Origin: Saprospiraceae bacterium
GTDB lineage: Bacteria > Bacteroidota > Bacteroidia > Chitinophagales > Saprospiraceae
Direction of reading: 5' to 3'
Assembly (NCBI GenBank): GCA_016787575.1
Contig: JAEUUO010000003.1
Span: forward strand, 1-55,723
DNA: 55,723 nt
Below, piece after piece: positions 24,927-35,000 of the stretch. The notes beneath the pieces were generated by a model that was given only the letters and a program-made list of their open reading frames with translations, was not told where the DNA came from and did no database searches. Numbering within the stretch: position 1 is the first letter of the stretch; each line of letters starts with the position of its first letter. The translations under genes and the position numbers were made by a program.

Positions 24927-26210
24927 ATGAATTATAAAGACACCCTGAAATATATGTATGATGCATTGCCGATGTTTCACAGGCAAGGAAAGACTGCATA
25001 TAAAAAAGACTTGACAAACATCAAGGCACTTTGCGATGCATTGGACAGTCCACAGCAAAAATTTAAATGCATACATATTGCAGGTACTAACGGAAAAGGT
25101 TCTGTGTCACACATGATGGCAGCCGTTTTACAAGCCCAGGGCTATAAGACAGGCTTATATGTATCCCCACACTACAAAGATTTTAGAGAGCGGATAAAAA
25201 TCAACGGAAACTATATTTCTCGAAACTACATTACGCAATTTGTTGAAAAAAACATGGATTTATTTAATCAGGTTGCGCCTTCTTTTTTTGAGATGACCGT
25301 AGCATTAGCCTTTTCTTATTTTAATAATCAGAAAGTTGATTTTGCAATAATAGAAACCGGTTTGGGTGGACGTTTAGATTCAACAAATATTGTTCAACCT
25401 ATCTTGAGTATCATAACAAATATCAGTTGGGATCACAGCGACTTGTTGGGTGACACTTTAGAGAAAATAGCACACGAAAAAGCAGGAATAATAAAAAGCA
25501 ACACACCCGTAGTCATTGGCAGAAAACAGGCAGAGTCGGAATCAGTCTTTAGAAACAAAGCAAAAGAACTTGCTGCTCCGATTTATTTTGCCGAGGAAAT
25601 TGTTAAACTTTCCGCTATACAGGGTTCAAAAGGATTGGATAAGGTATTGTTTGATTTTGATGGAACGCATGAATCTGTCAAGCCTTCCTTAAATGGTATT
25701 TATCAATTAGAAAACATGAATACCGTATTGGCTGCATGTTCTGTTTTAAATGCCTTGGGATTGTTGCATATTTATTCGAGCAGCATTGCATCTGCTTTTG
25801 AAAATACTGCAGAGTTGACGCACATTATTGGAAGATGGCAACAAATATCAAGCAGTCCGGATGTATTTGTTGACAGTGCCCACAACGAGGACGGAGTAAA
25901 ATATTTAGTGCATCAAATAAAGGAAATACCCTATAATAAGTTGCACTTTATTTGTGGATTCGTTAAGGACAAACCAATCGATAATGTCTTGTCCCAATTG
26001 CCTAAGGATGCTTCGTATTACTTTGTCAAAGCTTCTATACCACGAGCGCTGGATGAAAAAGACTTGCTAGAACAGGCAAAAACTCATGGATTAATTGGAA
26101 GAAGTTATAAAAAGCCTAAACAAGCTTTGCGAAAAGCAAAGGCACAAGCTGGAAAAGATGATTTGATTGTTGTGAGTGGAAGTATTTTTGTTGTTGGAGA
26201 AATATTGTAA
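24927..26210 (+). CDS. folC: Bifunctional folylpolyglutamate/dihydrofolate synthase
   Basis: A 427-residue Mur-ligase-family enzyme that joins glutamate to dihydropteroate and extends the glutamate tail of folates. The ATP loop is HIAGTNGKGSVSHM. YVSPHYKDFRERIKING, ETGLGGRLDSTN, ISWDHSDLLGDTLEKIAHEKAGIIK and VDSAHNEDG are the classic FolC motifs in the right order. The length is usual. It starts a set of four closely packed plus-strand genes (8 to 9 bases apart, then an overlap): folC, ubiX, phosphopantetheinyl transferase, lipoprotein. Confidence 0.96.
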   Translation: MNYKDTLKYMYDALPMFHRQGKTAYKKDLTNIKALCDALDSPQQKFKCIHIAGTNGKGSVSHMMAAVLQAQGYKTGLYVSPHYKDFRERIKINGNYISRNYITQFVEKNMDLFNQVAPSFFEMTVALAFSYFNNQKVDFAIIETGLGGRLDSTNIVQPILSIITNISWDHSDLLGDTLEKIAHEKAGIIKSNTPVVIGRKQAESESVFRNKAKELAAPIYFAEEIVKLSAIQGSKGLDKVLFDFDGTHESVKPSLNGIYQLENMNTVLAACSVLNALGLLHIYSSSIASAFENTAELTHIIGRWQQISSSPDVFVDSAHNEDGVKYLVHQIKEIPYNKLHFICGFVKDKPIDNVLSQLPKDASYYFVKASIPRALDEKDLLEQAKTHGLIGRSYKKPKQALRKAKAQAGKDDLIVVSGSIFVVGEIL

Positions 26211-26218
26211 AATTTTAT

Positions 26219-26776
26219 ATGAAAGTAGTTATTGCAATTGGAGGAGCCAGCGGTTCTATTTATGCCCGGGTATTGCTTGACAAGTTGATGGAAATACCAA
26301 ATTTGGAAATCGCTATGGTGTTGAGTAAAAATGCGGCATTAAATTGGGAGCTTGAAAATGAAAATTTTCCGTTGGGAAAATACCCGTTTCTTAGATTTGA
26401 AAACGACGATTATGCTGCGCCTTTTGCAAGTGGTTCCGGTAAATACGATGCCATGATTATATGCCCTTGTTCAGCAGGTCAATTGGGTCGAATAGCAAAT
26501 GGCTTGTCAGATGATCTGATCAGCAGGGCAGCAGATGTTATGCTAAAGGAACGTAAAAAATTGGTGTTGGTGTTTAGAGAGAGTCCATTGAGTTTGATCC
26601 ATTTAGAGAATATGCGAACTGTTACTTTGGCCGGTGCAGTCATTTGTCCTGCAATCCCTTCTTTCTATTCAAAACCAAATTCAATGGATGCCTTGGCTGC
26701 AACAGTTAGCAATCGTGCATTGGAATTGATTGGATTGGATACCAAATCATTTCGTTGGGGAGCAGAAAATAAATAG
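26219..26776 (+). CDS. ubiX: Flavin prenyltransferase, UbiX family
   Basis: A 185-residue flavoprotein-fold enzyme that makes prenylated FMN for UbiD-type decarboxylases. The N-terminus VIAIGGASGSIYARVLL, the middle IICPCSAGQLGRIANGLSDDLISRAADVMLKERKKL, and RESPLSLIHLENM followed by GAVICPAIPSFY are family signatures, including the flavin and prenyl-phosphate contacts. In Bacteroidota it is likely to serve menaquinone synthesis, but no ubiD is in the window. It is part of the folC cluster. Confidence 0.93.
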   Translation: MKVVIAIGGASGSIYARVLLDKLMEIPNLEIAMVLSKNAALNWELENENFPLGKYPFLRFENDDYAAPFASGSGKYDAMIICPCSAGQLGRIANGLSDDLISRAADVMLKERKKLVLVFRESPLSLIHLENMRTVTLAGAVICPAIPSFYSKPNSMDALAATVSNRALELIGLDTKSFRWGAENK

Positions 26777-26785
26777 ATTGTCTAC

Positions 26786-27421
26786 ATGCCTATTTTTCAA
26801 CATATCAAATCGATTAAGGATGTCGAAATCTATATTTGGAAGGTAGACGAACCCGATGTGTTTTTTTTAAACGAAATCCCATGGGAGAAGCAACAAATCA
26901 ATTGGTTGGAATCCATTCACCCAATAAAACGCCTGGAATATTTGGCTTCCAGATTTTTAATTTATCATGTAGCCGGTATTCTTGACAGTCATTTGTATAA
27001 AAATGAAGCTGGTAAAATTTATTTAAAAAATAAACAGCAAAATATCTCTATTTCTCATTCTTTGAATTTTACTGCAGTTGCTTTATCTAAAAACATTATT
27101 GGCTTTGATTTGCAATGTTATTCTGATAAAATTGTCAGGGTTTCAAAACGCTTTTTAAGCATGCAAGAGTTAATTAAAATTAAACCATTTGAATCAATTC
27201 ACAGTTTAACCAGGGCCTGGACTATCAAAGAGGCAATTTATAAGGCATATGGCCAAAAAGGAATACAATTTAACAGGCAAATAGAAATTGATATTGAATC
27301 CCCAAAGGAGGAGATTCAATTGTCAAAGGCAAAAATGATACATAACTTAACAGAAACACATTATGAAATATATTCTCAACTGCATGCAGATTTTAGTTGG
27401 TCACTCGCCCAGGAGGTTTAA
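26786..27421 (+). CDS. 4'-phosphopantetheinyl transferase superfamily protein
   Basis: A 211-residue Sfp-like enzyme that transfers the phosphopantetheine arm from CoA to carrier proteins. The three motifs are present: ISISHSLNFTAVALS, IGFDLQ (the usual GIDIE, with Gln in place of the last acidic residue) and TRAWTIKEAIYKAYGQKG (W-x2-KEA-x2-K). The 3' end overlaps the next lipoprotein gene. Whether it serves fatty-acid ACP or a secondary pathway cannot be decided; no carrier-protein gene is near. Confidence 0.85.
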   Translation: MPIFQHIKSIKDVEIYIWKVDEPDVFFLNEIPWEKQQINWLESIHPIKRLEYLASRFLIYHVAGILDSHLYKNEAGKIYLKNKQQNISISHSLNFTAVALSKNIIGFDLQCYSDKIVRVSKRFLSMQELIKIKPFESIHSLTRAWTIKEAIYKAYGQKGIQFNRQIEIDIESPKEEIQLSKAKMIHNLTETHYEIYSQLHADFSWSLAQEV

Positions 27422-27872
27422 CATTTTTATTTTGTTTTTTATAAACATTTTGTTGATTGGATGTAAAAAAAATCAAGCAAGCAATTCTAATGAACCACAC
27501 CAAAATGAAGTCGGTAGTTTGCAATTCGAAGACTTGCCCGAATCTTTTAAAACATTTTACATCAAATTTCACAATGACAGCTCGTTTCAAATGGAGCACA
27601 TTGTGTTTCCGTTAGAAGGACTGCCGGATCACGCAGATCCCGAGGATGTGAATGTCAATCCTTTTTATTATACGATGGATCAGTGGACGCTGCACAAGAT
27701 GTTTGATCCAAAAACCAACAACATCATTTATTTAAAATTGGGGAGCATCATTATTGAAGAGCGAATTACTGAAAAAAAATATGGCTTGACCATCATTCGT
27801 CGATTTGCGGATTCTTCAAGTGGATGGCGTTTAATCTATTATGGTGGATTAAATAAATATATAGAAAACTGA
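27384..27872 (+). CDS. Lipoprotein of unknown function (possibly DUF4348-like)
   Basis: A 162-residue lipoprotein if started at the ATG at 27384. An ATG at 27363 adds seven residues. Basic residues (HSPRR) are followed by a strongly hydrophobic stretch and the lipobox LIGC. The mature part contains LPESFKTFYIKFHNDSSFQMEHIVFPLEG, a pattern like that of Bacteroidota lipoproteins in the DUF4348 group, though I am not certain of that assignment. Translation is probably coupled to the upstream phosphopantetheinyl transferase through a 38-base overlap. Confidence 0.75.
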   Translation: MQILVGHSPRRFNIFILFFINILLIGCKKNQASNSNEPHQNEVGSLQFEDLPESFKTFYIKFHNDSSFQMEHIVFPLEGLPDHADPEDVNVNPFYYTMDQWTLHKMFDPKTNNIIYLKLGSIIIEERITEKKYGLTIIRRFADSSSGWRLIYYGGLNKYIEN

Positions 27873-27963
27873 ATAAATCAATTTTATTGTATTGCAATCA
27901 GAAGTTTAAATTCACAGAATTGGCTTTTATGGAATTTAGCTTCTACTGATTAAAAGAGGCGTT

Positions 27964-29301
27964 TTATTTTTTCAAATAAATATCCGCAATATTGTTTCCT
28001 ATAATAGTACCCTGCTCAATGCCTCGCTCAATAGCATGTCTGTAATGTATACCTCCATACAATCTTGAAATGGCTGCTTCATTGGCACATGCTTTGAATG
28101 AACTAAAAAACCTGGGACTGCCATCAATGTCCGTGCGGCTTTCATGTGTGTTGTCTGTAAAACTATAATTTGCTCCGAAGTAGGATTCTAGCACAGCCAT
28201 TGCAGCTGCAGTTTGTACTGAATGCCCACTTGTATGTTCCGGAAATGGTGGAGTTGGTAGCAGAGTCGTAAAATTTGGATCAATGTATTTTTTAATATAA
28301 CTTATTGGCCGTAGTAGGTTGTAATAATATTTCGACTTCCAACAAGAAACAAAAGCATCATGAACCGCAAGTCCAGTTTTCGAAAATACTTCTGCAGCTT
28401 TTGCAAGATCGGCTTGTTCTTTATTTAAAACAATTCCAGCTATTGACATGGAATGGCCCGGAGGAGTGCCTGTTAAACCAGGATCGTCGCTCCAAAATTT
28501 AGCAATCCTGCTAGACTCAACATCTAAATTAAGACTATACACATAAACTTCCAGGGCTTGTAAATAAAATAAACTTTTAGTGTCTGTTGAAAACGGAAGT
28601 GGGGGATATTTCTGAATCAATTCATTGGCAGAATTTGCAATCAGGAATGGTCTTACTTCTCCCCAATAAGGTTGCAATGGTTTGGGATTGGTTGGTGATG
28701 TCGGCTCCCATTTATCAGGACCTGTTGGAATTGAATAATCAGGAAAATTTGACAAATAGGCTTCTTCTTTATTATCGGTTTTTGCGTATGCATATATTAT
28801 TTCTGCGACCTTAATTCCAAATTGAACCGATCTTTGAATGGTAGCGCTGTCTTTTGAAATACTTTGCAAAAGATATTTTTGTTCCAACTGATTAATCAAA
28901 TCCAAATTGGCTGTGGAAGTTGTTTTAAATAAACTTCGCATCATGTTAGCTAAACACGCATTGGCTACCAATTCCCAATTGTAATCCTTACCTAATTCGG
29001 TTTTTATATTTTGGTTGGTATATCCGGAAATTAATCCTGAATAGGAACGCATATCCCGGATTCCAGGTACGACTGATTCATAGAGTGCCAGGCTTGCATA
29101 TGCATAGGATCGTGCCGCTACAGGAGGTGAAAAGCCAGGTGTCGATTTGACCAAAGTTCTTTCCAGATTAAACCATTCAATGGCAACATCGGCATTAAAA
29201 TCTGAAGTTTTAAAATTTACCACTGGTTCTGCAAGATCTTCTTTACAGGATTGCAGAAAGCCAAGCCATAAGATGCTAATTAGTAAGAAAATTCGTTTCA
29301 T
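27964..29301 (-). CDS. Second vanadium-haloperoxidase/PAP2-like lipoprotein, with a degenerate third motif
   Basis: A 445-residue lipoprotein (signal ends LQSC, Cys19), similar in layout to the product of 6575-7966. The motifs are KYYYNLLRP (K324, R331), HTSGHS (H360; the usual PSGH has TSGH here) and SRLYGGIHYRHA (R413, H419). In the last motif the normally acidic residue is Ala423. The key histidines and arginines remain, so activity is possible but the active site is altered. It is monocistronic by position, and convergent with the folC cluster. A weak half-match to the operator of region 1 lies about 80 bases upstream (29382-29401), too poor to call a site. Confidence 0.82.
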   Translation of the reverse strand: MKRIFLLISILWLGFLQSCKEDLAEPVVNFKTSDFNADVAIEWFNLERTLVKSTPGFSPPVAARSYAYASLALYESVVPGIRDMRSYSGLISGYTNQNIKTELGKDYNWELVANACLANMMRSLFKTTSTANLDLINQLEQKYLLQSISKDSATIQRSVQFGIKVAEIIYAYAKTDNKEEAYLSNFPDYSIPTGPDKWEPTSPTNPKPLQPYWGEVRPFLIANSANELIQKYPPLPFSTDTKSLFYLQALEVYVYSLNLDVESSRIAKFWSDDPGLTGTPPGHSMSIAGIVLNKEQADLAKAAEVFSKTGLAVHDAFVSCWKSKYYYNLLRPISYIKKYIDPNFTTLLPTPPFPEHTSGHSVQTAAAMAVLESYFGANYSFTDNTHESRTDIDGSPRFFSSFKACANEAAISRLYGGIHYRHAIERGIEQGTIIGNNIADIYLKK

Positions 29302-29540
29302 TGGCTGAAAATTTTACCAAATATAAACTTTTTAAAATCGCAAAACAACTTTATTGAAATTTCGCTTGGATTAAGGCAGTGCAGACAAATTAGTTAAAAT
29401 TAGTATACGATTAAGGGAACTTTCTTTAGATATTTGGGCTTATTATCCTAGATAAACTTTTAGAAGATTGGTTAAATCCAATTTTAAGATTGGATGGACG
29501 TTTGGTTGCTTTAATAGATTGTTTTAAATTGAGCTTGTGT

Positions 29541-30458
29541 ATGAATCAGGAAATTTTGTTGTGGGGGGGATTTATCCTATTTATTGTGTTAATGCTAGCC
29601 TTGGATTTAGGCGTATTTCATAAAGAAAACCATGAGATAAAATTAAAAGAGGCCCTGATGTGGACCATGTTTTGGGTCAGCCTGGCATTAATTTTTAATA
29701 TTGGCATCTACCATTTTATGGGGAGTGAAAAAGCACTCCAGTTTCTTACAGGTTATCTGATTGAAGAATCATTGTCTATAGACAATGTATTTGTCTTTAT
29801 GTTGATATTTTCATACTTTAAAGTACCTCCGAAATATCAACACAAAATTCTTTTCTGGGGAATACTGGGTGCTATGGTAATGCGCATCACATTTATTCTT
29901 TCTGGAATTATGTTGATCGAAAAATTTCATTGGATTATTTTTGTTTTTGGCGGTTTTTTAGTTGTAACTGGGATTCGATTGGCATTTCAACAAGAAATTT
30001 CAATTAAACCAGATTCCAATCCGGTAGTTCGACTATTTAAAAAGTATTTTAGAATGACAGACACTTATCATAAGGATAAGTTTTTCATTCGCGAAAATGG
30101 GGTATTGCTTGCTACGCCCATGATGATCGTTTTAATATTTATTGAGGTGTCAGATTTGATATTTGCCGTTGATAGTATTCCTGCAATTTTATCAATTACT
30201 TCCGATCCTTTTATTGTATTTACTTCAAATGTATTTGCAATATTGGGATTGCGTTCACTTTTCTTTGCAATTTCTGCAATTTCAAAGTATTTTGTATATT
30301 TAAAATATGGTTTGGCAGCTATCTTGACCTATGTAGGAACAAAAATGTTGATTTCTGATTACTATAAAATAGATCCTCTTTATTCCTTATTGGTAATTTT
30401 GGCAATTTTATCATTGTCAATATTTGCTTCAATGTTAGCAATTAAAAAAGAATCATAG
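29541..30458 (+). CDS. TerC/Alx family membrane protein
   Basis: A 305-residue protein with eight or nine transmembrane helices. The ATG at 29541 gives the usual short N-terminus (MNQEILLWGGFILFI); an upstream ATG at 29490 adds 17 unlikely residues. Family marks are LDLGVFHKENHEI, EESLSIDNVFVFMLIF, ILFWGILGAMVMR, SDLIFAVDSIPAILSIT and FTSNVFAILGLRSLFF, where the acidic residues of the SIDNVF and FAVDSIPA repeats are conserved. Homologues export manganese or support metal loading of secreted proteins and tellurite resistance. No Mn riboswitch of the yybP-ykoY kind is recognised upstream. Confidence 0.92.
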   Translation: MNQEILLWGGFILFIVLMLALDLGVFHKENHEIKLKEALMWTMFWVSLALIFNIGIYHFMGSEKALQFLTGYLIEESLSIDNVFVFMLIFSYFKVPPKYQHKILFWGILGAMVMRITFILSGIMLIEKFHWIIFVFGGFLVVTGIRLAFQQEISIKPDSNPVVRLFKKYFRMTDTYHKDKFFIRENGVLLATPMMIVLIFIEVSDLIFAVDSIPAILSITSDPFIVFTSNVFAILGLRSLFFAISAISKYFVYLKYGLAAILTYVGTKMLISDYYKIDPLYSLLVILAILSLSIFASMLAIKKES

Positions 30459-30481
30459 CTGTCTAGGATTACAAAACTGCA

Positions 30482-30880
30482 TTAGTTTTTTAAATTGCCT
30501 TTAAAGGCATAATTAATATCGGCTTGGCCTGCTTTTTTCCAAACAAAGCTGCCTGTAATTTCTTGGTCCTTTACAGTTCCATTAAATTGCATTTCGCCCT
30601 CTGTGTTGCTTTTAATTGTCGAGCTAAAACTATACACCCCGTCTTTATAAGTTGAGTGGTATGGGGCGGCAACAAAACCATATTGATGGCAACTTTCAGA
30701 ATCCATAGAATTATTCTTAAATACTATTATATCCGGATCTTGTTTTTCTGGGTGATTGATATCCCACGAACTGATTTGATACGATTTTCCATCCAAATTT
30801 TTACTCGTATTCTGCGTACATGAAATACAGCAAAATAAAATTACAAAGTACATGATTTGCATTGCTTTCATTTTATTCAA
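30482..30880 (-). CDS. Small lipoprotein of unknown function
   Basis: A 132-residue lipoprotein. The hydrophobic segment MQIMYFVILFCC ends in the lipobox CISC. The mature part is polar and β-rich (YSFSSTIKSNTEGEMQFNGTVKDQEITGSFVWKK), like a small lipocalin or META-type fold, but no family is recognised. It is convergent with terC, with 23 bases between the stop codons. Confidence 0.7.
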   Translation of the reverse strand: MNKMKAMQIMYFVILFCCISCTQNTSKNLDGKSYQISSWDINHPEKQDPDIIVFKNNSMDSESCHQYGFVAAPYHSTYKDGVYSFSSTIKSNTEGEMQFNGTVKDQEITGSFVWKKAGQADINYAFKGNLKN

Positions 30881-31018
30881 TTTTTATGTTTTATGGTATT
30901 TATTTATTGAGAGATAAAAATTCGCAAGTGTTTATTCAACTGAAAAAAGAAATTCATTTGTCTAATTGAAAGCAGCGGATTTAAGTAATTTACTTGAATT
31001 AAACCTGCTTCTTCCGTT

Positions 31019-31315
31019 TTACAAATCAATCTTTTTTAGAATTTCACGATAGGAACTTTTAACATGAGGCTTAAACCCTTCATACCAAACCTGCCAAGCC
31101 GGATCCTTCATGCCTTGTGTGAGCATGGTTTCATATTCTGCCAAGGTATTAAATTGCATTTCAATTATGAGACGATACGACTCACCGGTAAAATCAGTCA
31201 GAATTCTGGTATGCTCCATAGGAAATAAATTTTGGCTGACCGCAGATCGAAATGAAGGAAGTACATTTTTAAAAGAGCCAAAATGAATGTGAAAAATATC
31301 TCTGGCAATATACAT
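31019..31315 (-). CDS. Small dimeric α+β-barrel protein, NIPSNAP-like
   Basis: A 98-residue cytoplasmic protein (MYIARDIFHIHFGSFKNVLPSF...GESYRLIIEMQFNTLAEYETML...WQVWYEGFKPHV). The order of an initial β-strand, a helix, β-strands with LIIEMQF, and a helix with aromatic residues fits the ferredoxin-like dimeric barrel fold of NIPSNAP/ABM-type proteins. The function is unknown. It stands 79 bases after the response regulator on the same strand and is probably separate. Confidence 0.65.
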   Translation of the reverse strand: MYIARDIFHIHFGSFKNVLPSFRSAVSQNLFPMEHTRILTDFTGESYRLIIEMQFNTLAEYETMLTQGMKDPAWQVWYEGFKPHVKSSYREILKKIDL

Positions 31316-31394
31316 AAGCGTATGTTTTTTAATTTAAAATGTAAACATATGAAAAATTTCACCATTTGCGAATCCCATATTTATGTGAAATTGA

Positions 31395-32030
31395 CTATCG
31401 CGCTTTGTTTTTAGAAATTTTTGAAGCAGCTTCAGTTGCAGAATGTACTTGAAGTTTTTCATATATTTTTTTAATATGCGAGCGAACAGTTTCTAATGAA
31501 ATATAGCATTTATCTGCAATCATTTTATAGCTATGACCCGATGTCAATAAATCCAGAACTTCTTTTTCACGAGGACTCAAACCGTATAAATCTTCCGGTG
31601 GCAGAGTTAATTTATGAAATAACAACAATACTTTTCTTGCAATTGAAGGGGTCATAGGTGCTCCTCCAGCTATAAGATCTCTGATAGATTCAACAATTCT
31701 ATTTGTAGAAGCACTTTTTAATAAATATCCAGATGCACCATGACAAATGGCTTCAAAAATATTGTCATTGTCTTCAAAAACAGTCAACATCATCACCAGG
31801 GTTCCGGGTATATGTTTTCGGATCAGTTTAAGTCCTTCCAATCCATTGACGCCAGGCATCCCGATATCCATCAATACAACCTTGGGTTTTAATGAAGTTA
31901 ATTGTTCAATGACTTCATTGCAATTTTCGAAAGCACCGACAATTTCAAAATCTTCAATCATGGAAAGACTTTCTTGCAGACTATTCCGCAGAAACTGGTT
32001 GTCTTCATATATGGCAATTGAAATTGACAT
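31395..32030 (-). CDS. NarL/LuxR-type response regulator
   Basis: A 211-residue two-domain regulator. The receiver domain (1-120) has the acidic pocket E9/D10 and the phosphate acceptor D55 in VVLMDIGMPG, with T83 in MMLTVFED and K104 in YLLKSAS. The C-terminal LuxR helix-turn-helix is LSPREKEVLDLLTSGHSYKMIADKCYISLETVRSHIKKIYEKL. It lies 56 bases downstream of the sensor kinase on the same strand and is its expected partner. The target genes are unknown. Confidence 0.93.
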   Translation of the reverse strand: MSISIAIYEDNQFLRNSLQESLSMIEDFEIVGAFENCNEVIEQLTSLKPKVVLMDIGMPGVNGLEGLKLIRKHIPGTLVMMLTVFEDNDNIFEAICHGASGYLLKSASTNRIVESIRDLIAGGAPMTPSIARKVLLLFHKLTLPPEDLYGLSPREKEVLDLLTSGHSYKMIADKCYISLETVRSHIKKIYEKLQVHSATEAASKISKNKAR

Positions 32031-32086
32031 CGGCTTTTTTCAAATGATTAAAGATAGCTATCTCCAGATTATTTTAAATCCCATAA

Positions 32087-35000
32087 TCATGGGGTTAGTG
32101 GAATAGTAAGTCTAATTTGGGTTCCGCTGTTGGTATTAGATTCAATTTGAAGCTCGGAATTCATTCGGATGGCTCGATCCTTCATGTTTTTAATTCCATT
32201 TCCAGCAGTGGAAACTGCTGAATTAAATCCAATGCCATTGTCAGAAATTGTTAAGTATATCTGTTTTTTAGTAAGTAGGAATTCAATTTTGACCAGACTT
32301 GCTTTTGAATATTTTGCAATATTATTTATTCCTTCCTTAAATATCATGAGTAAATCTTTTCTTTTGTCCAATGGTAACTCGATACTGCTTGTTGGTTGGT
32401 TTAAGTTAAATTGAAATGGTATTTCTGCTGCTTCAAGAATTTCAGATGCATATTGACGCATTCGAATCATTAACATATCCAAGGAATCATTTTTTGGTTG
32501 AACAGACCATATAATTTCATGCATCATTTCAATAGCTTGTTTGGATGCTGATTGAATCCGGTTCAATAGCTGATTGCCTGTGACATTGTTTTGCAATTGT
32601 TTTTCTAATAGATTGCTACTTAAGTAAATACTACTAAGTGTGGATCCAATTTCGTCATGTAAATCTCTTGCGATTGAATTCCTTAAGCTTTGCAATTTTA
32701 AAATTTGGTTAATTTTTAATTTATAATACGTATAACTTAAACCGATTACCAACAAACAGCAGAGAGTTAGAAACCAGGCTGTTTTCCAAAATGGTGGGTG
32801 TACAATTAACTTTAGAGGATCCATGACATCGCTCCAAATTCCATCATTATTTGAAGCTTTCGCTTTAAAGACATAAGTTCCTCCTGGAATATTAGAATAC
32901 CTTGCTGTTGAGACCGATCCACTATAAATATAGCTGTTATCATAACCTTCTAACATGTAGGCAAACTTATTTTTTGAGCTATTTGTAAAATTTAAAGCCG
33001 CAATTTCAGGGCTAAAAATATTTTGTCTGTAATTGATGTGTATTGGTTTTAAAATGTTTTTATCGCGATACAATGGAACTTCCTGGTCATAAACTTTTAC
33101 AGAACTTATATAAACTTTTGGCACACGTGTGTTTTTTATAAAAAGTCCTGTTTGGCTCCAGCTTACCATGCTGTTGGTAGTAAAAAAGATACTTCCGTCT
33201 AATCCAATATAACTTGCCCCATCCATGCGGCTGGAAGCAAGTCCATCCATTCGACCATAAATTTGGATACTCCCATTTGAAACATTTAAAACAGCTACAC
33301 CTTGATTCGTCGTTAGCCATAAATTTTGATGTGCATCCGGTGTGATCGAACTGATGTTGTTATTTGGTAGTCCTTCAGAACTTGTAATAATTTTCATTTT
33401 TTGGTTCAATGGATCTAATCGTGCCAAGCCATTTTCAGTAGCAATCCAAATAAATTGGGAAGCATCTTCAAATAGATCATAAACAGCATTATCCGGCAGC
33501 GATTGAGGCTTGTTTTTTTCATGCTTGTAATAGGTAAATCGTCCATCCCTAGGATTGTATTGACTCAATCCAGCATTTTGCGAACCAAACCACATGGATC
33601 CGCTGTGATCTTCCAGCATACAAAATATCGTATTGTCCTGAATGGTATTGGATTTTTCGGGATTGTTAATAAAGTGATTGCAAATTTTAAACGTGGAGTC
33701 TAGCTGATAGACTCCCGATGTTGATGAGCAAATCCAATAGTTATTGTTTTTATCTATTTTAAATTTTCTGGCATTTTCAAATTTGTTTTTATTGCCTGAA
33801 TTTAATTGAATCATCCGTTGATTCTTAAAATTATATTTAAGCAATTGGCTGGATTCTAAAATCAACAATTCATTAGGAGTAATGAATTCTAATTGGTATA
33901 TTTTATTTCCGAACATTCCGTTGGGCCCAATTTCTTTATTAAGGAATTGTCTAAACTCATGTGTTTGTTTATTAAAATGGAGAATTCCAAACCCAGGCAA
34001 TGAAATTAATAAACTATTTTTAGAGCTATCTTGCAAATTATCAACAATGCAATATGGATTTCTATAAATAGATATTTCATTGTTTTGAGCAGGTATTTGG
34101 ATTGTTGAGAATTGGTGAGACCTTGGATCGTATTTATTTACTCCATCATTGGTAGCAACCCAAATAGCCCCAGCCTCATCTTTAAAAAGCTCATGAATAT
34201 AATTGGTACTTAAGCTGTACATATTTCCGGGATCGTGTTTAATGGTGCGGAAGTATCGATTTGTTTTTGGATTAAATAAGGAGATTCCAGCTCCAAAAGT
34301 ACCAATCCACCAACAACTGTCATTTTGAATAACAATGCCGGTTACAATATTGCTTTTGATATCTACATCTTGATTAACATCCAGGTGAATAGCCTCCAGT
34401 TTTGAATCCGTATAATTCACTTGATTCAACCCTCCAAGCCAGGAGCCAACTAATAAACTGTTCTCATTTTGTCTGACAATAATCCGTTGTGTAGTGGTGG
34501 ATCCAATTTTCTTGGAGTGTTTTGATTCGATAAGGACAGTTCTTTTAATGCCATTGCACAGGTTCCATTGTATAATTTCACTTTGATTTGTACCAATAAA
34601 TAAATTTTCATGTTCATCTATAAAGATGGATTTGATCACCAGGCCATCTACGTCTGAAGGATGAAAGGACGCTTCGAGTTTAAAGGAATCTCCCAATCGA
34701 TGAATTGAAGTTTTAGTAGCAATCCAAATTCTTCCAAACGCATCCTGTCGAATGCAATGCACCCTATACAAATCTGATTTTTCTAGATTTGATGGAAGCG
34801 GTACGTTGACAAATTGGGCCATTTGATAATCATAATAGCAAATTCCGCCATTGGTAGCAATCCAAATTCTGTTATCTACCGCTACCAGGATGTCATTTAT
34901 TATATTGTTTGGAATGCTGGTGCTATCTCCTAATTTAGAAGTATAGATTCTAAACGATTTACCATCAAAACGTGCCAAACCATCGGCACTAGCCAACCAT

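Noticed and set aside
29382..29401. Fifth copy of the AGACA operator between the second PAP2 gene and terC
   Set aside because: Only the first half (GACAAATTAGT) matches; the TGTCTT half is missing, so it is probably chance.
29302..29540. yybP-ykoY manganese riboswitch before the TerC gene
   Set aside because: Only a simple 7-bp hairpin (ATCCAAT/ATTGGAT, 29476-29495) is present; the conserved riboswitch core is not seen.
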